A stretch of DNA of 64,000 nucleotides from Endomychus coccineus (Eukaryota > Arthropoda > Insecta > Coleoptera > Endomychidae), in assembly GCA_958510875.1 (NCBI GenBank), contig OY294068.1:193402315-193466314 (forward strand), in the 5' to 3' direction. Both the position numbers and the translations under genes were made by a program. Below, in pieces: positions 56,852 through 64,000 of this stretch; the first letter of the stretch is position 1; each line of letters opens with the position of its first letter. The notes below the pieces were generated by a model. That model had not been told where the DNA came from. It saw nothing but the letters and a program-made list of their open reading frames with translations, and searched no databases.

Positions 56852-57685
56852 ACACATTACACATGACATGACAGATATATTTATAGATTATTGGATCATT
56901 ATCACATTTCAGACTGTTTATGACAGAAGCACATAACCCTTCAATAAGGCAGGTAACGTTTGCAATATTTCTAGGATTAATGCAGTCAAATGGGTATAAA
57001 AATAGGCCGAACCCGTAAATCCTTGGGAAATGGATCGATTTTGATGAGACTCTTCAGAATGTCATCAGAAAAAAAGTTGACCATAAATAAAGTTGTGCAA
57101 ATTGCTTATATCGTTTATAAACAATAAATAAACAATTTAATCAGCTTATTTTTGAGATTACATGAAAATTTCTGAAAAATGCAAAATTTGAGTACGATTT
57201 TATTGCTATTATTATCGTCTTTAGAAATTATTTATAAGCGAGTTTGGAAATGTTTTTTGTTTTCTTTAATATATTTTACCGAATATGCTTCCATTGCAAT
57301 CGCCTTATCCTCGCCAAGGTTAAATATAAGCAACGTGTGAGCGCTGAACGACTGTCAAAGAGAGTCAGTGCATTGGAGCAATGCACGCGAATCTCGTAAT
57401 GTACGTCACGTATATCCTGTTTCACGTGTCCGAGTGGTCTCTTTCTAACGGATGAGATTAACTGGATCCCTACTGGGTGCTAGTTGAACTAGCTACAGTT
57501 GTGGCGGCTTTATCATTTTCTTAATTTTTTTTGCGGATGTGAAGAAAATCCTTAATGGGGAGTTTATGAGCCTTTGGGTCTCATGGTCTACTGTGAGAGT
57601 CACCTTTCCAGGCTACTCACTAAAACCTTCACCCTTTTATTGGTTTGTCTGGCTATTGCCTCCCGTGACACTTAGGCCTGCTGGC
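56852..57685. other. Intergenic, nothing recognised
   Basis: No supported features. Confidence 0.5.
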
Positions 57686-57689
57686 CCAT

Positions 57690-58320
57690 TGTATCTAGCA
57701 TTCGTTTGGTTTCTTTACGGTATCCACTCGAGTATTTTTGAACCTTGTACCTGTTTGGACAAGTCCTTTACTGGGTGGAAACTGTATAATTCTGGTTAGC
57801 CGTGGGGCTTTCCAAAAATTGACTGTCTTATGCGGTCCAGTGCCTCGCATTTATACAGTATGTGTGTCACTGTTTCTGCATTCTTACCGCAAAGTCTGCA
57901 TGTCGGTCGCCATTGTATAGTCCCATTTTGTTTAGGTGCCCTTTTACTGGTGCATGGCCAATCATGAGCAATGTTACGACTTTTATTTTTTCCGTATTTA
58001 GTGCTAATAGGTATGTCGTTCTTTTGTTACACGGGGCATTGATGTATTTCTTCCCACGTTCGTTTCGTGGGATTTTTCCCAGTACTATTTGTGGTTTTCC
58101 ATGATCCAGTCTTCTACAGACCTTCGTGCTGTACGTTTTGGTACCCCCGTGGTCTGTTCTGAATCTGGAGCATTCTCCGACCCTCTTCTTGCAAGTTAGT
58201 CGGCTTTTTCATTGCCTGTTGTCAGTATTTCAAGTTCTTCTTTGCATATCCATACCAGACGGGATGTCACTTCCTGACTTCTCATTGCCGTAAGTGCATA
58301 ATCATTTAGTTATCGATATA
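57690..58320 (-). pseudogene. LINE RNase H-end / zinc-knuckle fragment
   Basis: The minus strand reads GHAPVKGHLNKMGLYNGD, then CRLCGKNAETVTHILYKCEA then LDRIRQSIFGKP. CxxC..ETxxHIlxxC is the Cys/His tail of R1/I-type LINEs, better kept than at 15.2 and 25.5 kb. Frameshifts upstream. Confidence 0.7.
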
Positions 58321-59280
58321 TTTTGGGTTGCAGGAATTCAGGCTGCACGTCTGCCTGGAAAACGGTGGAGTACATGCCCAGGGGGCACCTAAGCTTAATA
58401 TTATCCGTACCTCACCACAGTTCGGAAATACGGAAACGATTTCGTGTTTGACTTCCTAAGAAAATCGCCAATTATTTATAACCGGATCGAACAAAGAAAT
58501 GTTAAATAATACAATCGAAATCGTAAACATTAGATGCCTTAAAGAACGTTCACAGACTGTATGTACTTAAATTGGCTTTTATTTACAGTATTTTTTCCAC
58601 GAACGTTTATTGGATGGCTGCTTCTTGAAACTTGTTCCATCGGAAACGAATTAGACGCGGTTATTTTTTTTATGTCCACAGGCTTCTTAAAATTTCGTTC
58701 GTGACTTTGTTCCTGTCTAATTGTTTCAAGAAATGTAAGTGCTGTCCTGAATGCGTAACGCTTAAACGAATTTACAGTACCTGAAGATTCAAACTGATAA
58801 TATGTATAAGAGGATCGCATTCTTGCCTACTTTTGTTGCCATCAATTATTGACTCGGTAAATCATAAATTCACAACGAATAATTCGATGAAATTTGGAGT
58901 CAGGGGTCAGTACATCAATACGAGATAAAATATACTCGAAGAGAAGCAACGATGTCATTCAGAAACTGTATTTCATTTACGAAATTGTCCGCTTTGGAAT
59001 ACATATCCGAAAAATAACATTTTTCTTTTAGTTTATGTAGATTGCGATATTATTGAAGATTTTCTGGATGGCTTGAATTGTGGCAGAAGCGTGGAGTACA
59101 GTTGCTTTTTTAAAACGTTAAAGAAAGGTAAAGACTTTTGCAGGAGAATTGGCTGTTCAAGGCTTCAGCCACACTGGAATGCAAAAGAGGGGTGAGAGAG
59201 GATTCGTTTGGAAAGAGGACACTGAGAGGGAGTTTACCCATCAATCAGCATTCGCCTAAGCAAGTTTGCGGAAGTACAAT
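58321..59280. other. Intergenic, nothing recognised
   Basis: No supported features. Confidence 0.45.
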
Positions 59281-59289
59281 GCAGAAAAA

Positions 59290-59480
59290 TAGGTATATGG
59301 CTTGAGTCAACTATTCGAAAAACTCACAGCAAGTCAGGCGTCACTGGATTCGAGCCCCGGTTCTTTCAAATCTTGAGTAGGGTTTGTCAAAGACACACTA
59401 GGCTATCAGCCTCGTATGTACCGTTTAGAGCTTGCTATGTGAAGATTTAGTGAGAAATATTAATATGATTTGCAGACTTG
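59290..59480 (+). mobile_element. Possible tRNA-derived SINE remnant
   Basis: TGGCTTGAGTCAACTA (A-box-like) and GGATTCGAGCCCCGG (B-box-like, about 59347) are about 45 nt apart. Boundaries and tail are unclear. Confidence 0.3.
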
Positions 59481-60001
59481 AACTTGAAACGTGTGTTAAG
59501 TAATGTCATGGTAAGACAAATGCCACCTAAAATGAAGAACTATTATCATACAGTGTGTATATTCATCAAGTAACCGGAAGAATATTTGTATTCAATTTAT
59601 GGGATCGCTTAAGTATAAATCAAAAATTGTCTTTAAAGCTGTTGGATGCGGAAAAATTAATACCTTAGACTAATTGTATGTGAAAGTGAGGATAAGATCA
59701 TAGTACTTGCAGAATATCTATACCTTTCCTAAACCAAAGCATCGCTTGTTAAACATTATTTATTTATTTTATTTATTTATTTAATTTTACTCTGATCAAC
59801 AGGTATAAACCCAATTAAAGATCAGGACAATGAATACAAAAATATATAAATTAACAATTATTATCTAAACTAAATCTAAATAAAACTATATTCTAGTCAG
59901 AGAGGAGACAAAATCAAAAGAAAGAATAGCCAAAAATATTTAACACAGAAATGAACAAAGAGAAAAAACAAAGAAAGAGCTGGTAAAATATGAATATTGT
60001 G

Positions 60002-61088
60002 TCATCGCAGTAGGCGAGCAATCTGTTTTAGGCTAGAATTAAAAATATCATATTTAGTACTAGTGTCATTGGTGTTGTAGGCATGGCACATGCAAAATAA
60101 TGGAGATAATTTAAGTAAGTTAGTACGAGGAGTTTGGGGGTAGAAAGTATTTGCAGACCGTGAGTTCAGCCGAGGAACTAGGAAATTGACTCTTTCCAGC
60201 AGCATGGGGCAGTCAATTAGGTTATTAAGCAACTTGTACAGACTGGCCTGGAGTACATAATTATTTCTGCGAGAAAGGGATGACATATTGAATTTATCTA
60301 ACAGGAAAGAATTAGGAATGCCCCTGATAGGATAAAAACCGTCTGTCCTGAAGGACAGGTACTTCAGAAAGCGGCGCTGAACAGATTCCAGGGCATCTCT
60401 ATGAACGGCATAACCAGGGAACCAAACCACAGATGCGTACTCAAGCCGCGATCGCACAAATGTTATGAACAACAATTTGAGCGTGTCTATGTCTGAAAAA
60501 TCACGACAGCTTCGCACAATAAACCCAAGTAGTCTGTTAGCAGCCTCCATCACAGACTCCAGATGAGAAATGAAGGATAGTTTGGGATCGAAAATTACGC
60601 CGAGGTCTTTATAGGTTGCTGGTCTCTTAAGGATAGTACCGTCTACGTTGTAATCAAATATGATCAAGTTGGTCTTGTTTGTGTAAGACATAACACAACA
60701 CTTGTTAACATTAAGAGATAGCTTGTTCGCTGAACACCAAACAACCATCATATCAAGACTTCTCTGAAGTAGATAACAATCAAATGTGGATTTGATGACG
60801 AAGAACATTTTAAAATCATCGGCATATAAAAGACAGAGTACAGTTAGACCTATTGAAATATCATTAACAAAGATGTTGAAAAATAGTGGTCCCAAAATTT
60901 GTTCCTTGGGGACTCCGGAAGAAGCAAGATATTCAACCGATCTCTGCCCATTTACCACGACAAATTGCCGCCTATCAGAGATATGAGGCGATGAAAGATA
61001 AGAGTTCCACAGAGAAACCAATACCATCAAGTTTACTTAGCAGAAGTCTGTGGTCAAGCCTGTCGAAGGCCTTGGACAGATCGGTATA
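60002..61088 (-). pseudogene. LINE ORF2, C-terminal RT part (YADD)
   Basis: After the shift: TDLSKAFDRLDHRLLLSKLD (motif A). After a second shift near 60980: SDRRQFVVVNGQRS, LGPLFFNIFVNDIS, LCLLYADDFKMFF (motif C, catalytic Asp pair intact), CSANKLSLNVNKC and YKDLGVIFDPKLSF. Then RLLGFIVRSCRDFSDIDTLK, RSRLEYASVVWFPGY and a C-terminus ending SLKQIARLLR. GVPQG is changed to GVPKEQ. The features fit a Jockey/CR1-like LINE of insects; the clade is inferred from motifs only. Confidence 0.85.
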
Positions 61089-61930
61089 ATAACATCGACT
61101 TGGAAGCCGGAATCCATATTTTCAGCGATGTATTGTGTGACAGATGCCAGGTTGGTGGATGTGGAACGACCCCTTACAAAACCGTGTTGTATATTAAGAA
61201 GGCGTGAATGAACTTTGAAATATACTCTATCGTATATAAGACTCTCAAAGGCCTTAGCAAAATTTGAAAAGATGCTTATAGGTCTATAATTATGCACATC
61301 AGCTCTATCACCACTTTTGAAGATCGGACAGACTTTCGTCTGCTTCCATACTAGCGGGAAAGTACTGGACGTAAGACACCTATTGAATAGGTGAGTGAGG
61401 GGTACTGAAAAAATGGGTGCGCAGTCTCTTAGTAGAAACGCCGGAATCATATTGGGACCTGAAGTAGATTTATTTTTGATCTTTTTGAGGGCGAATTCAA
61501 CTTCCTCTTGGGAGAAATAAAGAATGGATATATCATGCTCATTACTTAGAGACTCCGAATCTAAATTCGCTAAAGTGGGTTGAGTTATATAGCTTTGACT
61601 GAAGAGATGAGCAAATGTGTTGGAAATTTCCTGCTGGGTAGTCAACTTCACATCGCCATAGTCCATTTCAGCGGGAAAACCGCGTGTGCCTTTCTTTGAA
61701 TTAATAAAATTCCAAAGCTTCGTAGGATCCTGCTTCAAATTGTTTTCAATCGAGACAATGTACTCATTATAGGCCGAATTCGTTGCCCTTTTGAGTTCAC
61801 GCCTAAGCATGGAAAACTGATTGTGAGCTGACAAATCCTTGAATCTCCTATATCTCTTCCAGGCCGAGGTTTTATTTTTAATCAACCGTATTATGTGGTT
61901 GTTATACCACGGAGGGTAGATATTTTTCTT
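61037..61930 (-). pseudogene. LINE ORF2, N-terminal RT part
   Basis: The minus strand reads YPPWYNNHIIRLIKNKTSAW then KRYRRFK, LWNFINSKKGT, FALKKIKNKSTSGPNMIPAF (RT motif 1), PLVWKQTKVCPIFKSGDRAD VHNYRPIS (motif 2/A region) and QHGFVRGRSTSTNL. The frame is lost at about 61089, where VDVI-YTDLSKAFDRLDH is expected; a one-base change shifts it. The endonuclease domain is missing. Confidence 0.85.
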
Positions 61931-62662
61931 GACGCATTATGGGGACTCTTCACCATTGATTGGAACGATTCACAAGTGGCTTACTGATTTTCGTTGTGAT
62001 AGTATGACCACAAAGGACTTAGAACGTTCTGGTCATTCATTTGAGGTTACATAGCCAGAAATCGTCTATAAAATCCATTGTATGATATTGGACGATCGGC
62101 GAGTTAAGATGCACGAGATTGCAGAGCCTATGGGCATCTCAACCGAATGGGTATGGAACATTTTGCATACATTTTTGAATATGAGAAAGCTATCTACCAG
62201 ATGGGGTGTCGCATTTGCTCTCTGTTGACAACAAGCGCGACCGTTTAACAACATCAAAGGTGTGTTTGGCGATGTTCAAGCCCGATAAGAAGAACTTTTT
62301 GAGCCATTTCGTAACCGTAGACGAACCATGGATTTATCACAACACACCAGAGATCAAAAAACAGTCGAAACAGTGGACTTGCCCTGGCGAATCGAAGCCG
62401 AAAAAGGCCAAAGTGGGCTTATCGACCAACAAAGTCATGGCGAAAGTGTTTTGGAATACACACGGTATCGTCCACATCAATTACTAGTGGAGTAAATCTG
62501 GCGAGTAAAAAGGCAAGGTTGGCGAAATTTTACGATGCTTAGCGACCCGGTGGAGAGTGTTTGTTATGGTACCAATAACAACCCCCTGAAATTTATATTT
62601 CCCAAAGTGGGTGCAACCCTTTTTTTTTTGCCAAAAAAGTTTTTTTTGACATTTTCAAAGGT

Positions 62663-63486
62663 AGTTTAGCCAAAAAAAAAATAATATCTCTGGTTGTATT
62701 GAAAGTTAAGAAACGAAAGTAGAACCCTTTTATTGTCAATGTCCAAGGAACTTCCAGTCCAAATTTCAAGTCGATCCGACCTCCTCCACCCCGTAATAGA
62801 CATATATTTTCTCATATATGCAAGGAATCTTGCGTAATGGCAAACTCGGTCATTTTCGAACCGATTTGACTGAAATTTGGACTGAAGATAGGTGTTATAG
62901 TCTCAAAACTACCATCCATACTTTTATTTTTCAAATTAAGATATCTCATGTCATTTACATCCGATCGGGATCTGCTTTGCGGGAAAATGTAGGTATTTGC
63001 ATATAGTTTTATATCATGGAACTCATTTTTTTTTCCGGCCTATATTGGCCATTTACATTTTTTTTTAATTTTTTTGCTTACATTACCTTTTCGTCGACTT
63101 TTTCTTCTACGTATTCTACAACGAAGTCGATGACCTCCGTAGTTCTCCTTTTTTTGGACGATGAAGTAACACATTTATTATTGTACTCTAACATACACAA
63201 TTTATGATATCTCGTCTTTGCTTCAACCAAATTTTCCAATTCATTTTGCGCAAGAAAACGTTGGATTTTATGAGCAACTTTACTCAATTCTTCATTGACA
63301 GTTAGCCGTTATGCAAGATTCCTTGCATATATGAGTAAATATATGTCTATTACGGGGTGGGGGAGGTCGGATCGACTTGAAATTTGGACTGGAAGTTCCT
63401 TGGACATTATCAATAAAAGGGTTCTACCTTGGTTTCTTAATTTTCAATATAAACAGAGACATTATTTTTTTCTTACTAAACTACTC
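62663..63486. mobile_element. Inverted-repeat element nested in the mariner relic
   Basis: Left GTAGTTTAG..AATAATATCTCTGG and about 180 bp beyond match the complement of 63310-63486 (ending CTTACTAAACTAC). Shared internal landmarks are GTCCAAGGAACTTCCAGTCC and CCGTAATAGACATATATTT. The interval 62486-62662 is further foreign sequence of unclear origin. Confidence 0.75.
63078..63287 (-). pseudogene. Short frame inside nested element (unrecognised)
   Basis: The minus strand reads KIQRFLAQNELENLVEAKTR then YHKLCMLEYNNKC. The 'eAxxRYHxxC' pattern recalls a segment seen in uncharacterised transposon-associated proteins of insects, but no name can be given. It is about 69 codons, probably a captured remnant of the autonomous relative. 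Confidence 0.3.
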
Positions 63487-64000
63487 TTTTTCGAGGACAA
63501 CGCCCCGGCGCACAGCTCCGCAGTCTCAATGGCAAAATTGCATGAGTTGCGCTACGAATTGGTTCGTCATCCACCATATTCTCCAAATTTTGTTTATTTT
63601 ATCTCCAAACATGAAGAAATGGCTTGGCGAAAAGAGATTTGGCTCCAGCGATTAGGTCATCTCTAAAACAAAAGCCTATTTTGAAGGATTACCGAAATCG
63701 TATTATTTGGAAGTGTTCGAAAAATTAGAAAAATGTTGAACGAAGTGCATCGAGCTACAAGGAGATTATGCTGAGAAATAAAATAAGTTTTGGCCAAATA
63801 AATCATCTCTTGTTTCATTTTTCAGGGACTTTTCATCTGGCCCTCATATAGAGGGTACCATTAATCTTATGAAGTTCGGCGAATACATTTACAATTTGAA
63901 ATTCCCGTTATTGAATATCGAATTTGGATAGGATTAGGATTTTGGATATTATATGCTTCTGAATTAGTTTGATTTCTCCTGAGGCGAAAATCATGGCCCA

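Larger units (their letters stand above)
59755..61937 (-). mobile_element. 5'-truncated LINE with (TAAA)n tail
   Basis: The 3' end has a simple (TAAA)n tail at about 59758-59785. The 3'UTR matches that split by the Helentron at 51.9/53.56 kb. The 5' end stops inside ORF2 at about 61937, directly against mariner sequence. Only the RT and C-terminal part of ORF2 remain. Confidence 0.85.
61938..63830 (+). pseudogene. mariner (mauritiana-like) transposase relic, interrupted
   Basis: Plus strand: YGDSSPLIGTIHKWLTDFRC, RRVKMHEIAEPMGISTEWVW, then DNKRDRLTTSKVCLAMF, FVTVDEPWIYHNTPEIKKQS (first catalytic Asp kept), KVMAKVFWNTHGIVHINY. The reading is broken at about 62485 by foreign sequence. It resumes at 63483 with FFEDNAPAHSSAVSMAKLHE (second Asp) then HPPYSPN. 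The expected third Asp of DD34D (SPDLAxxDY) is changed. It finishes near CIELQGDYAEK and a terminal CCCTCATATA-like end. Stops and shifts; inactive. The 5' end is missing against the LINE. Confidence 0.8.

Noticed and set aside
57539..58104. Plus-strand frames rich in Trp and Phe, as if membrane proteins
   Set aside because: They are the antisense of LINE Cys/His-tail coding sequence on the minus strand.

Overview
This is AT-rich, gene-poor insect genomic DNA dominated by transposable elements. The coding sequences are split by consensus GT/AG introns. The repeats are insect types: mauritiana-like mariner, a PIF/Harbinger element with a MADF gene, Helentron, Penelope-like elements, several LINE clades and Tc1/mariner-type fold-back MITEs. 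A beetle or similar large-genome insect is plausible, but the order cannot be fixed from the sequence.

Host genes are few. (1) The 5' part of RALGAPB (Ral GTPase-activating protein, non-catalytic beta subunit) lies on the minus strand at 7841-2418. Seven exons with continuous phase give about 419 codons, and the gene runs off the left edge. (2) A complete three-exon achaete-scute-like bHLH factor (180 aa) lies on the minus strand at 17627-14035, with an intron in the loop of the bHLH domain. (3) Two weak, unrecognised candidate exons sit at 34565-34448 (signal-peptide-like start) and 27122-26924.

Layout. 0-2.4 kb: a hammerhead ribozyme motif, a fold-back MITE, and two inverted LTR-end/primer-binding-site sequences. 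2.4-7.8 kb: RALGAPB, with a 2.77-kb palindromic transposon in its second intron. 8.1-11.2 kb: a 1.53-kb segment in two tandem copies, each with five stem-loops sharing a GTGTTGCCTA arm. 14.0-17.6 kb: the bHLH gene, with LINE debris, a hammerhead motif and a hAT MITE in intron 1. 18-28 kb: LINE, SINE and mariner relics and a third, decayed hammerhead motif. 30.2-33.3 kb: tandem satellite with a 484-bp higher-order duplication. 34-38 kb: sparse. 38.9-47.2 kb: Penelope-like elements, one with inverted arms carrying two outward-facing canonical hammerheads and another split by a 1.47-kb inverted-repeat transposon. 48.8-53.7 kb: LINE fragments, one interrupted by a Helentron with helicase tail and endonuclease. 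55.6-56.9 kb: a MITE and a collapsed PIF/Harbinger. 57.6-62 kb: two LINEs. 62-63.8 kb: a mariner relic split by another inverted-repeat element.

No new multi-gene system is evident. The observations most worth following are the stem-loop cluster upstream of RALGAPB (possible lineage-specific small-RNA cluster), two separate hammerhead families within 41 kb, and the Helentron, whose empty site can be read from a paralogous LINE in the same window.
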